Assembly (NCBI GenBank): GCA_027322375.1
Contig: DAHVRS010000268.1
Location: forward strand, 1-5,743
DNA from: Brachybacterium sp.
GTDB lineage: Bacteria; Actinomycetota; Actinomycetes; Actinomycetales; Dermabacteraceae
Length of the DNA: 5,743 bases
Reading direction: 5' to 3'
Shown: positions 1 through 5,743 of the stretch, one piece after another
Layout of the letters: every line of letters starts with the position of its first letter
How positions within the stretch are numbered: position 1 is the stretch's first letter
The notes under the pieces: generated by a model
Databases searched by the model: none
Told to the model about the DNA's origin: nothing
Seen by the model: only the letters and a program-made list of their open reading frames with translations
Program-made: the position numbers and the translations under genes

Positions 1-1281
1 CACGGCAAGGCCGCCGTCCTTGGTGTGGGCATGGGGGACGGCGCGGACCACGCCGTTCTCCCCGTCGGTGTCGAGCTCGTCCCAGGTGTTCGTGGTGGAG
101 AACGCCTGCGTGGTGCGGACCCCGCCGGGAGCCGCGTGGAAGAGCGCCTCGGCCTTCTTCGAGGCCGTGCCGCCACGGATGTCCCATTCGGCCAGCCAGC
201 TGGCGAGGTCCGGGGAGTGGACGGTGTGGATGTTGTGGTCCAACAGCCCGGCCCGGTCCAGCTCGCCGAGGATCGCGGGGATGCCGCCGGCACGGTGGAC
301 GTCCTCGACGTGCGCGTTGCCGTTCGGGGCGACCTTGGACAGGGTCGGGACCAGGCGCGAGATGCGGTCGATGTCGTCGAGGCCGAAGTCGACCTCGCCC
401 TCGATCGCGACCGCGAGGATGTGCAGGATCGTGTTGGTCGAGCCGCCCATCGCCACGTCCATCGCCATCGCGTTGGAGAACGCGGCCTTGGTGGCGATCG
501 CGCGCGGCAGGACCGACTCGTCGCCCTCCTCGTAGTAGCGCTTCGCGAGCTCGACGATCTTCCGCCCCGCCTCGAGGAACAGCTCCCGACGGAAGGCATG
601 GGTGGCGAGGGTGGTGCCGTTGCCGGGCAGGGACAGGCCCAGCGCCTCGGTGAGGCAGTTCATCGAGTTCGCGGTGAACATGCCGGAGCAGGAGCCGCAG
701 GTGGGGCAGGCGTTCTCCTCGACCTCGGCGAGCTGCGCGTCGGTGATCGAGTCATCGGCGGAGAGCGTCATCGCGTCGATGAGGTCGATGCGGTGCTCGG
801 TGACGCCCTCGATCGGCTTGCCCGACTCGGAGGGGCCGCCGGAGACGAAGATGACCGGGATGTTCAGGCGCATCGCGGCCATGAGGTGGCCGGGGGTGAT
901 CTTGTCGCAGTTGCTGATGCACACCAGCGCGTCGGCGGTGTGGGCGTTGACCATGTACTCGATCGAGTCAGCGATGATGTCGCGGCTCGGGAGCGAGTAC
1001 AGCATGCCGCCGTGGCCCATCGCGATGCCGTCGTCGACGGCGATCGTGTTGAACTCCTTGGAGACACCGCCGGCTTCCGCGATCGCGGAGGCGACGAGGT
1101 CGCCCATGTTCTTGAGGTGGACGTGGCCGGGCACGAACTGCGTGTACGAGTTCGCGATCGCGATGATCGGTTTGCCGAAATCGCCGCTCTTCATACCGGT
1201 GGCGCGCCAGAGAGCGCGGGCGCCGGCCATGTTGCGGCCGTGGGTAGAGGTACGTGAACGGAGTGGACGCATGCCCGTCAT
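1..1281 (-). CDS. ilvD: Dihydroxy-acid dehydratase IlvD (N-terminal part, cut by left window edge)
   Basis: IlvD is a cytoplasmic Fe-S enzyme that dehydrates 2,3-dihydroxy-isovalerate and 2,3-dihydroxy-3-methylvalerate to their 2-keto acids, the third common step of valine and isoleucine synthesis; it also feeds leucine and pantothenate. 427 residues are visible, open to the edge. The family length near 610 suggests about a third, including the catalytic C-terminal domain, lies outside. Seen motifs: [20 protein letters not shown] near the start, [19 protein letters not shown] (83-101), NCDKITPGH (124-132) and [11 protein letters not shown] (192-202). By family alignment from memory, C125 and C198 are cluster ligands, and D84, D126 and K127 are the metal site. 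The chosen start is ATG at 1281, with GGAG at 1286-1289 but only a 4-nt spacer. The in-frame ATG at 1272 (MRPLRSRT) is a close alternative with a 13-nt spacer. The gene lies 92 bp downstream of the symporter stop on the same strand. Identification is very secure; the exact start is not. Confidence 0.97.
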   Translation of the reverse strand, partial: MTGMRPLRSRTSTHGRNMAGARALWRATGMKSGDFGKPIIAIANSYTQFVPGHVHLKNMGDLVASAIAEAGGVSKEFNTIAVDDGIAMGHGGMLYSLPSRDIIADSIEYMVNAHTADALVCISNCDKITPGHLMAAMRLNIPVIFVSGGPSESGKPIEGVTEHRIDLIDAMTLSADDSITDAQLAEVEENACPTCGSCSGMFTANSMNCLTEALGLSLPGNGTTLATHAFRRELFLEAGRKIVELAKRYYEEGDESVLPRAIATKAAFSNAMAMDVAMGGSTNTILHILAVAIEGEVDFGLDDIDRISRLVPTLSKVAPNGNAHVEDVHRAGGIPAILGELDRAGLLDHNIHTVHSPDLASWLAEWDIRGGTASKKAEALFHAAPGGVRTTQAFSTTNTWDELDTDGENGVVRAVPHAHTKDGGLAV

Positions 1282-1296
1282 GCTACTCCGCCATGC

Positions 1297-1348
1297 GAGA
1301 TGGCGATGTCACCATCCGGACAGTGGACGGTGGTGACATCGCCCTCTC
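1297..1348 (-). promoter_or_regulatory. Long inverted repeat in the ilvD leader
   Basis: The arms 1302-1314 (GGCGATGTCACCA) and 1331-1343 (TGGTGACATCGCC) are perfect 13-bp complements around a 16-nt loop. Beyond one mismatch (1301/1344), a further 4 bp pair (GAGA 1297-1300 with TCTC 1345-1348). The structure ends 15 nt before the ilvD ATG at 1281 and starts 25 bp after the symporter stop. No T-run follows on the minus strand, so a standard intrinsic terminator is unlikely. It could be an operator, an mRNA hairpin controlling ilvD translation or symporter mRNA stability, or a remnant of a small mobile repeat. CTCTC at 1344-1348 can alternatively pair with GAGAG at 1359-1363. The structure is seen directly; its function is inferred and open. 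I see no convincing -10/-35 pair in this 92-bp gap. Confidence 0.5.
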
Positions 1349-1373
1349 AGAAGGGTTCGAGAGATCCTCGGAC

Positions 1374-3080
1374 TCACACCCCGGCGGGGCTGCGCTTCAC
1401 ATCGGGATCGAGATCAGGATCGACGTCACCGGTGCCGTCCTCAGCCCAGTCCTCGTAGTCCGGGACGCCCATCGGGGAGGCGAGCTCCTCATCGTGATGG
1501 TCGGCGCGGACGGGGAAGTCCGGGTCCTCGGCGAGGCGGCGGTGCAGCTCGGCGAGCTGCATCTCCTCGGTGTGGGTGCGCTCGCGCTCCTGCGCGACCT
1601 GCTCCTCGGTGGGCTCGTGGTCGCCCATGCCCACCTGGAGCTCGGGCTGGACCTCGGTGAGGGCGCCCACGGTGACGCGGTACTTGTGGCGCAGGATCTC
1701 CAGGCGCAGCACGCGGGCCAGGAAGTAGATGCCCAGCAGGTTCGGCAGCGCCATGAGGAAGAACATCGCGTCGGAGAAGGCGATGACGGAGTCCAGCGAG
1801 ATGGCGGCGCCGACGATCACGGCGAGCACCCACACCACGCGGAACACGTTCTGGACGGTGGCGGTGCTGCCGAAGAGGAACTTCGCGCTGAGCTCGCCGT
1901 AGTAGGCGTAGGCGAGGACGGTGGAGAAGCCGAAGAGCACCACGGCGACCGTGAGCAGGAACGGGAACCAGTCCGCGACGGTGCCGAACGCAGCAGCGGT
2001 CATCGCCACGCCGTCCTCATCGCCGGAGCGGTACACGCCGGTGATGACGACCGCGATCGCGGTGAGCATGCAGACGCCGATCGAGTCGACCAGCGGCTCC
2101 CACAGGGCGGTGAAGCCCTCGGTCGCGGGCTCCTTGGTCTTCGAGGCGCTGTGCGCCATGCCCGCGGAGCCCACGCCCGCGGCGTTCGAGAACAGGGCGC
2201 GCTGGATGCCGACGACGGCCACGCCGATGATGCCGCCGGTGACCCCGTCGGCCGTGAAGGCGCTGGTGAAGATCGTGCTGACCGCGCCCGGCAGGGTCGG
2301 GAGGTTCATGAGGATGATCGCGAGCACGCAGGCGACGTAGAGCACGGCCATGGCGGGGGTGATCGCGGAGGTCCACTGGGCGATCTTCTTGACGCCGCCG
2401 AGGATGACCACGGCGGTGAGCACGGCCATGACCAGGCCGATCAGCCACTGGTTCTCGGTGAGGAACTCGCTGCCGGAGGAGGTCGAGACGATCGCGGCGA
2501 CCTGGTTGGCCTGGAAGAGGTTGCCCGCACCGAACACGCCCACGAGGGTGAAGATCGCGTAGAGCACGGCGATGATGCGGCCGAGCTTCTTGCGGCCGAT
2601 GGAGGCGAGGCCGTCGCGCAGGTAGTACATGGGCCCACCCTCGGTGGTGCCATCGGCGTTGACCTTGCGGAACATGACGCCGAGGGTCGCCTCGGCCATC
2701 TTCACGCTCATCGCGAAGAAGCCGAAGATGGCGATCCACAGCGCGGCGCCGGGGCCGCCCACGCCGATCGCGACGGCGACGCCGGCGATATTGCCGAGGC
2801 CGACGGTGCCGGACAGCTCGGTGGCCAGAGCCTGGAAGCTCGAGACCTCGCCCGGGTCAGTCTTCGCGGTGTAGCGGCCGCGGATGACCTGGATCGAGTG
2901 CTTCAGACCCGTGATCGGCTGGAAGCGCAGCCACACGGTGAGGAAGATCGCGGCGGCCATGAGCCACACGACGATGATCGGCACGCCGCCGAAGATCGGG
3001 GCCTCGTAGAACACGACGGCGCTGAGGATGGTGGCGATCGGGCCGAAGATCATCTCAACGGCTGCGTCTATGCCAGGCAT
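1374..3080 (-). CDS. AGCS-family sodium:alanine/glycine symporter
   Basis: This is a complete 568-residue integral membrane protein of the alanine/glycine:cation symporter family (AlsT/DagA/AgcS-like), predicted to import alanine or glycine with Na+ or H+. Hydrophobic segments run from about residue 30 to 460. Family signatures in order: SSFQALATELSGTVGLGNIAG (80-100) followed by a glycine-rich IGVGGPGAALW, EGGPMYYLRDGL (147-158), QANQV (190-194), GGVKKIAQWTSAITPAMAVLY (228-248), GIQRALFSNAAGVGSAGMAHS (291-311) and VDSIGVCMLTA (331-341). The N-terminus, with an extra hydrophobic stretch before WLRFQPITGLKHSIQVIRGRY, fits the longer AGCS subgroup. Residues about 471-568 form a hydrophilic, Asp/Glu-rich, probably cytosolic tail without family motifs. 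The start is ATG 3080 (MPGIDAAVEMIFGP), with AAGGAG at 3094-3099 and a long 13-nt spacer. The frame stays open upstream to 3275, but that stretch is Arg/Ser-rich and does not look coding. Substrate choice between alanine and glycine cannot be read from sequence. Confidence 0.95.
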   Translation of the reverse strand: MPGIDAAVEMIFGPIATILSAVVFYEAPIFGGVPIIVVWLMAAAIFLTVWLRFQPITGLKHSIQVIRGRYTAKTDPGEVSSFQALATELSGTVGLGNIAGVAVAIGVGGPGAALWIAIFGFFAMSVKMAEATLGVMFRKVNADGTTEGGPMYYLRDGLASIGRKKLGRIIAVLYAIFTLVGVFGAGNLFQANQVAAIVSTSSGSEFLTENQWLIGLVMAVLTAVVILGGVKKIAQWTSAITPAMAVLYVACVLAIILMNLPTLPGAVSTIFTSAFTADGVTGGIIGVAVVGIQRALFSNAAGVGSAGMAHSASKTKEPATEGFTALWEPLVDSIGVCMLTAIAVVITGVYRSGDEDGVAMTAAAFGTVADWFPFLLTVAVVLFGFSTVLAYAYYGELSAKFLFGSTATVQNVFRVVWVLAVIVGAAISLDSVIAFSDAMFFLMALPNLLGIYFLARVLRLEILRHKYRVTVGALTEVQPELQVGMGDHEPTEEQVAQERERTHTEEMQLAELHRRLAEDPDFPVRADHHDEELASPMGVPDYEDWAEDGTGDVDPDLDPDVKRSPAGV

Positions 3081-3081
3081 T

Positions 3082-3114
3082 GTGGAGGCGCAACTCCTTC
3101 GGCGGGGTCTCCAC
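3082..3114 (-). promoter_or_regulatory. Shine-Dalgarno sequence inside a hairpin before the symporter start
   Basis: On the minus strand GTGGAG (3114-3109) is perfectly complementary to CTCCAC (3087-3082), which ends one base before the symporter ATG at 3080. The loop contains the AAGGAG Shine-Dalgarno (3099-3094). The GGAG of that Shine-Dalgarno can alternatively pair with CTCC at 3087-3084. Either fold would place the ribosome-binding site or the start in structure, suggesting translational control, or the fold may shorten the unusually long 13-nt spacer. The pairing is seen; the regulatory role is inferred. Confidence 0.35.
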
Positions 3115-3285
3115 CGGGTCGGGGATTCGGTGCCCGTTGCGATCCCGGACTCGGGGTGCCGCGCAGAGCGACAGACGACTGTACCGATCAGTAACAGGTG
3201 ACGAGGAGCACGGGGTGCACGCCGGGAGCTGAACAGAACCTGTGCGGGACATGGCGCTTCACCCCCGAAGAGCACTCCTTGTCCG

Positions 3286-3313
3286 ACAATCCGACTCCCG
3301 GATTCTTTGCCAA
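3286..3313 (-). promoter_or_regulatory. Candidate promoter for the symporter
   Basis: Read on the minus strand, TTGGCA (3313-3308) matches the -35 consensus at five of six positions. It is followed after 16 nt by GATTGT (3291-3286), which keeps the important A2 and T6 of a -10 box but matches only three of six. Transcription would start near 3280 and give a leader of about 200 nt before the ATG at 3080. The lone AT-rich patch lies just upstream. This is a weak call by eye. Confidence 0.22.
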
Positions 3314-3325
3314 TAATTGACCTTC

Positions 3326-3339
3326 GCCGTGGTCACGGC
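3326..3339. promoter_or_regulatory. 14-nt palindrome, possible operator
   Basis: GCCGTG-GT-CACGGC is a perfect 6-bp inverted repeat with a 2-nt centre. It sits 12 bp upstream of the candidate symporter -35 box and just downstream of TTGACC (3317-3322), a possible plus-strand -35 element for the DUF4166 gene. No good plus-strand -10 follows. The position between divergent genes is where a shared operator would be expected, but GC-rich palindromes of this size also arise by chance. Confidence 0.28.
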
Positions 3340-3449
3340 CACATCCAGGCGAGTTCTGGCGTTTGGGGTGCGGTGGCGTGGGTGCTCGCGACCGGCGTCG
3401 TCCCGGAGGTCCCGCCTCAGAGCAACCCGTCGCGCCTACGTCGACAGAC

Positions 3450-4059
3450 ATGAACGCTCCGGACGGAGCGTACCGCCAGGCGCTCGGAGCGCAGGCCAGC
3501 GCCCTCCACCCCGATTGAAGTCCTACTTCTCCCCGCTGCCGCCTGGACGAGTGGGCCACGGCCACGGGGTCCTCACCCGACTCGGGTCCCGGTGCCCGCT
3601 GCGGGTTCTGATGCGTCCCTTCCAGCCGCGAGGCGCGCTCTACGCGGGCTGGGCCGAGGATGTCCCCTTCGAGGTGATCAATCGCGGAGAGGGCGGAGCG
3701 GTCATTGCTGAGCGTCGCTTCCACCTCCCCGGCGGGGACTGGGTGATGCGCGACCGGGTGACCCTGGCCAGCGACGGCCTGGTGGAGGACCTGATCGGCG
3801 CTCCCCGGTGCTCAGCGCAGAGTTCGACGTCTCGGTCGAGAGCGGAGCTCTGATGCTGCGCAGTCACCGCACGAGGATCCACCTCGGCCGCCTCCGACTC
3901 AGGGTCCCCCGCCCCGTGGCACCGAGGATCCAGCTGGAGGAACGGTTCCTGGACGAGCTGGATCGGCAGCAGGTATCGCTGAGCGTCGACCTGCCGGTGC
4001 TGGGCCGGATCTACGAGTACGAGGGGACGTTCGCCTACCGCATCAAGGAGGATCCATGA
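3450..4059 (+). pseudogene. DUF4166-domain protein, broken by two single-base frameshifts
   Basis: When repaired this would be 203 residues, matching a compact DUF4166 (PF13761) protein of unknown function. Part 1 starts at ATG 3450 (MNAPDGAYRQALGAQASALHPD, residues 1-22) and hits TGA at 3516-3518. Part 2 resumes one frame back at 3515 (LKSYFSPLPPGRVGHGHGV, then DVPFEVINR) and runs to about 3807, near DLIGAPR. Part 3, from 3808 (VLSAEFDVSVESGALMLRS), continues to LPVLGRIYEYEGTFAY and the stop at 4057-4059. The LHP-LxxYFSPLPPG, DVPFxVxNR, LxxDL and LPVLGxIxxYEG blocks appear in family order, so the three pieces belong to one gene. Each break corresponds to one missing base. No clear Shine-Dalgarno precedes ATG 3450. 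The stop overlaps the next gene's start (ATGA). A naive gene call would show only ORFs at 3317-3853 and 3808-4059. The disruption may be real decay or sequencing error. Confidence 0.8.
4045..4051 (+). promoter_or_regulatory. Ribosome-binding site for the epimerase, with ATGA stop-start overlap
   Basis: AAGGAGG at 4045-4051 is the best Shine-Dalgarno in the window, 4 nt before ATG 4056. The ATG shares bases with the DUF4166 stop (ATGA, 4056-4059), the usual arrangement for translational coupling. It fixes the epimerase start and shows that the two genes form one unit. Confidence 0.85.
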
Positions 4060-5047
4060 ACAGCGCCGCAGGACGGGTCGTGCTGGGCGGGGCGACCGGC
4101 TTCATGGGCCGGGCCCTGCACGCGAAGTACCTCGGCGAGGGCCGCGAGGTGGTCACGATCTCGCGTCGAGGCGCCGATCTGTCCTGGGAGGAGCAGCGCG
4201 GGATCGATGCCGCCGTCGACGGTGCCGCGCTGGTGATCGGCCTGGCGGGCAAGAGCGTGGACTGCCGGTACGCCCGCGCGAACCGTGCCGAGCTCTTCTC
4301 CTCCCGCCTGCGCACCACGCGGGTCCTGCACCGCGCCGTCTCCCGCGCCGCGCAGCCGCCGGCCTGTGGGCCAACGCGTCCACCGCCACGATCTACCGCC
4401 ATGCGATGGACCGCCCGCAGACCGAGTCCGACGGCGAGATCGGCACGGGGTTCTCCGTCGAGATCGCGCGGGCGTGGGAGGACGCCCTGTTCGAGGGATA
4501 CCTGCCCGGAACGCGCCGAGTGGCGCTGCGCACCGCGATCGTGCTCGGGGACGGCGGGGTGCTCGCCACGCTGCGCCGCCTCGCACGGCTCGGGATCTCC
4601 GGGACGCAGTCCGACGGCTGGTGGCCGACGAGGCCCGCCCGTCGGCGCGCGGGAACCGCCCATGCCCCGGGCTCCCGGCGCGGACAGCAGCGCTTCAGCT
4701 GGATCCACCTCGACGACGTCCAGGGAATCCTCGACCTCCTCGAAGCCACGCCGGCGCTGGAGGGGCCGGTGAACCTCTCCTCGCCCCACCCGGTGGACAA
4801 CGCGGAGCTCATGCGCACAGTCCGGGACGCCTTGGGGGTGCGGGTCGGGGTGCCGATCCCGCGCTGGATGCTCGAGCTCGGGGCGCTCGGCATGCGCACC
4901 GAGACCGAGCTGATCCTCAAGAGCCGCTGGGTCCTGCCCGAGCGGCTGCTCGATGCGGGATACGAGTTCCGTCGGCCACTGCTCGCCGAGGCGGTCGCCG
5001 CCTCGTTCGCGGCCGAGGACGCCGCAGTGCCGTCCGCCCACCCCTGA
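4056..5047 (+). pseudogene. TIGR01777/SDR39U1-family epimerase, broken by one single-base frameshift
   Basis: This is a YfcH-like member of the extended short-chain dehydrogenase/reductase superfamily, 330 residues once repaired. Such proteins are annotated as NAD(P)-dependent sugar epimerases, but their substrate is generally unknown. The N-terminal part (4056 to about 4363) has the nucleotide-binding GATGFMG (residues 12-18, GxxGxxG) and VIGLAGKSVDCRY. After AQPP (about residue 102) the frame is lost and would run on as a Pro/Arg/Ser-rich shadow to 4772. The correct continuation starts one frame back at 4364 with LWANASTATIYRHAMDRP, then GFSVEIARAWEDALF, VALRTAIVLG and FSWIHLDD. It ends in a DUF1731-type C-terminal block (PRWMLELGALGMRTETELIL, then KSRWVLPERLLDAGYEF). 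One missing base near 4361-4364 explains the break. A gene caller may report only 4406-5047. It is translationally coupled to the DUF4166 gene and convergent with gatB. Family assignment is strong; whether it is a true pseudogene is uncertain. Confidence 0.85.
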
Positions 5048-5085
5048 CCGGTCCCGGAGCCCGCAGAAGAGGAGCCCCTCAGCAG

Positions 5086-5122
5086 AAGGACGGGCCGCCC
5101 CACGAGGGGGCGACCCGTCCTT
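5086..5122. terminator. Bidirectional hairpin terminator between the epimerase and gatB
   Basis: AAGGACGGG (5086-5094) pairs perfectly with CCCGTCCTT (5114-5122), and GCCCC (5097-5101) pairs with GGGGC (5107-5111). A 2x2 internal loop separates the two helices and ACGAG closes the structure, giving 14 bp in all. It lies 38 nt after the epimerase stop and 19 nt after the gatB stop on the other strand, so it can serve both convergent transcripts. Only two T residues, belonging to the stem itself, end each side. Weak T-tails are common for terminators in high-GC actinobacteria. Confidence 0.8.
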
Positions 5123-5141
5123 CGTGCATGCTGGCGAGGGC

Positions 5142-5743
5142 TCAGCTCACGCCGAGCTTCTCCATGATGATCTCGCGGACGCGGCCGGCGTCGGCCTGGC
5201 CGCGGGTCGCCTTCATGATCGGGCCGATGAGGGCGCCGATCGCCTGGACCTTGCCGCCCTGGATCTTCGCGACCACGTCGGGGTTGTCGGCGATCGCCTG
5301 GTCCACCGCGCCCGTGAGCACGGAGTCGTCGGAGACCACGGCGAGGCCCTCGGCCTCCACGATCGCGGCGGGGTCACCCTTGCCCTCGAGGACCTCGGCG
5401 AGCACCTGCTTGGCGATCTTGTCGTTGATCTTCTTCCCGTCGACCAGGCCCTGCAGCTCAGCGACCTGCGCCGGGGTGATCGCGAGGTCCTCGAGCTCGA
5501 GCTCGCGATCCTTCGCATCACGCGCCAGCTCGCCCATCGACCACTTGCGGGCGGCCTGCGCGGACGCGCCCGCGGCGACGGTCTGCTCGATGAGGTCGAG
5601 CGCGCCCGCGTTGATCACATCGCGCATCTCGAGATCGCTGAAGCCCCACTCGCCCAGCAGGCGGCGCCGGCGCGCAGCGGGCAGCTCCGGCAGCGAAGCG
5701 CGGATCTCCTCGACCCACTCGCGGCTCGGGGCGACCGGGACCA
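5142..5743 (-). CDS. gatB: Asp-tRNA(Asn)/Glu-tRNA(Gln) amidotransferase subunit B (C-terminal part, cut by right window edge)
   Basis: GatB is the kinase/tRNA-binding subunit of the cytoplasmic GatCAB complex, which converts Glu-tRNA(Gln), and in some species Asp-tRNA(Asn), to the amidated form using ammonia from GatA. About 200 of the usual roughly 500 residues are visible and the frame is open to the right edge. The visible part begins VPVAPSREWVEEIRASLPELP (the conserved P-E-L-P followed by Arg-rich RRRRLLGEWGFSD), then ALDLIEQTVAAGASAQAARKW and the helical YqeY-like tail domain. That tail contains ITPAQVAEL, INDKIAKQVLAEV, IVEAEGLAVVSDDSVL and the final GALIGPIMKATRGQADAGRV, ending in a short VREIIMEKLG helix and TGA at 5142. 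An internal ATG at 5627 makes a false shorter start possible; it is not the gene start. The kinase-like catalytic core lies outside the window. gatC and gatA would be expected upstream, to the right. Confidence 0.96.
   Translation of the reverse strand, partial: VPVAPSREWVEEIRASLPELPAARRRRLLGEWGFSDLEMRDVINAGALDLIEQTVAAGASAQAARKWSMGELARDAKDRELELEDLAITPAQVAELQGLVDGKKINDKIAKQVLAEVLEGKGDPAAIVEAEGLAVVSDDSVLTGAVDQAIADNPDVVAKIQGGKVQAIGALIGPIMKATRGQADAGRVREIIMEKLGVS

Larger units (their letters stand above)
3081..3449. other. Divergent intergenic region between the symporter and DUF4166 genes
   Basis: These 369 bp separate the divergent starts. I find no convincing gene here: the open frames are short or Arg/Ser/Pro-rich and match no family. 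The region contains the symporter leader with its hairpin, the only AT-rich patch in the window (ccaataattga, 3311-3320 and neighbours), a palindrome at 3326-3339, and a weak minus-strand promoter candidate. A purine-rich GGAGG at 3404-3408 is about 40 nt from the DUF4166 ATG, too far to serve it as a ribosome-binding site. Confidence 0.6.

Noticed and set aside
25..1257. 410-codon plus-strand open frame across ilvD
   Set aside because: Antisense shadow of a securely identified gene. It is Gly/Val/Arg/Asp-rich with no family motifs, as expected opposite a high-GC gene.
1254..3194. 646-codon plus-strand open frame opposite the symporter
   Set aside because: Very long but His/Asp/Glu/Gly-rich low-complexity protein, exactly antisense to conserved AGCS motifs. 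High GC removes stop codons in this frame.
3181..3255. Short leader peptide (GTG at about 3261, 24 codons, after AAGGAG) upstream of the symporter
   Set aside because: A 12-nt spacer, no run of Ala/Gly or other control codons, and no attenuator with a T-tail downstream.
3081..3280. Glycine riboswitch in the symporter leader
   Set aside because: CCGCCGAAGGAG near 3094-3105 resembles part of the aptamer, and AGCS genes are known targets. However, the TCTCAGG and GACAGA elements and the flanking helices are missing on the minus strand, and the match runs straight into the start codon.
3188..3724. 178-codon minus-strand open frame overlapping the symporter leader and DUF4166
   Set aside because: It covers conserved DUF4166 sequence on the other strand and has no recognisable domain.
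3800..4366. Programmed -1 ribosomal frameshifting as an explanation for the breaks
   Set aside because: None of the three sites shows an X-XXY-YYZ slippery heptamer with a downstream structure, and three shifts in two genes would leave almost no full-length product.
4043..5041. 332-codon minus-strand open frame opposite the epimerase
   Set aside because: Arg/Pro/Gly-rich shadow. The plus strand carries clear SDR and DUF1731 motifs across the whole length.
5627..5743. Start of gatB at the ATG at 5627
   Set aside because: The frame continues upstream with conserved GatB sequence (EWVEEIRASLPELP and following) to the window edge, so this methionine is internal.

Overview
The window is very GC-rich, with strongly G/C-biased third codon positions and protein sequences typical of high-GC Actinomycetes. 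The protein styles resemble Micrococcales, and a Brachybacterium-like member of the Dermabacteraceae is my best guess. That guess comes from memory of the family sequences, not from a search.

Layout. Three genes lie on the minus strand. From left to right these are ilvD (5' two-thirds, running off the left edge), an AGCS-family sodium:alanine/glycine symporter (complete), and gatB (3' 40 percent, running off the right edge). Between the symporter and gatB a two-gene plus-strand unit reads toward gatB: a DUF4166-family protein followed, with an ATGA overlap, by a TIGR01777/SDR39U1-family NAD(P)-dependent epimerase. The symporter and DUF4166 genes are divergent across a 369-bp intergenic region. 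The epimerase and gatB converge on a strong hairpin terminator.

The main observation is that both plus-strand genes are broken by single-base frameshifts: two in the DUF4166 gene (near 3516 and 3807) and one in the epimerase (near 4363). At each site, restoring one base rejoins two well-conserved halves. All three shifts have the same sign, as if one base were missing each time. The flanking genes show no frameshifts. Either a functionally linked pair is decaying together or this stretch contains consensus errors. Read separately, the fragments look like short orphan ORFs, and the DUF4166 N-terminus is missed altogether.

Regulatory candidates are a 13-bp inverted repeat in the ilvD leader, a Shine-Dalgarno sequence enclosed in a hairpin before the symporter, and a palindrome beside the only AT-rich patch, between the divergent genes. 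Functionally the flanks are housekeeping: branched-chain amino acid synthesis, amino-acid uptake and tRNA-dependent amidation. The DUF4166/epimerase pair is the accessory part and its biochemical role is unknown. I see no CRISPR array, tRNA, rRNA or intact mobile element.
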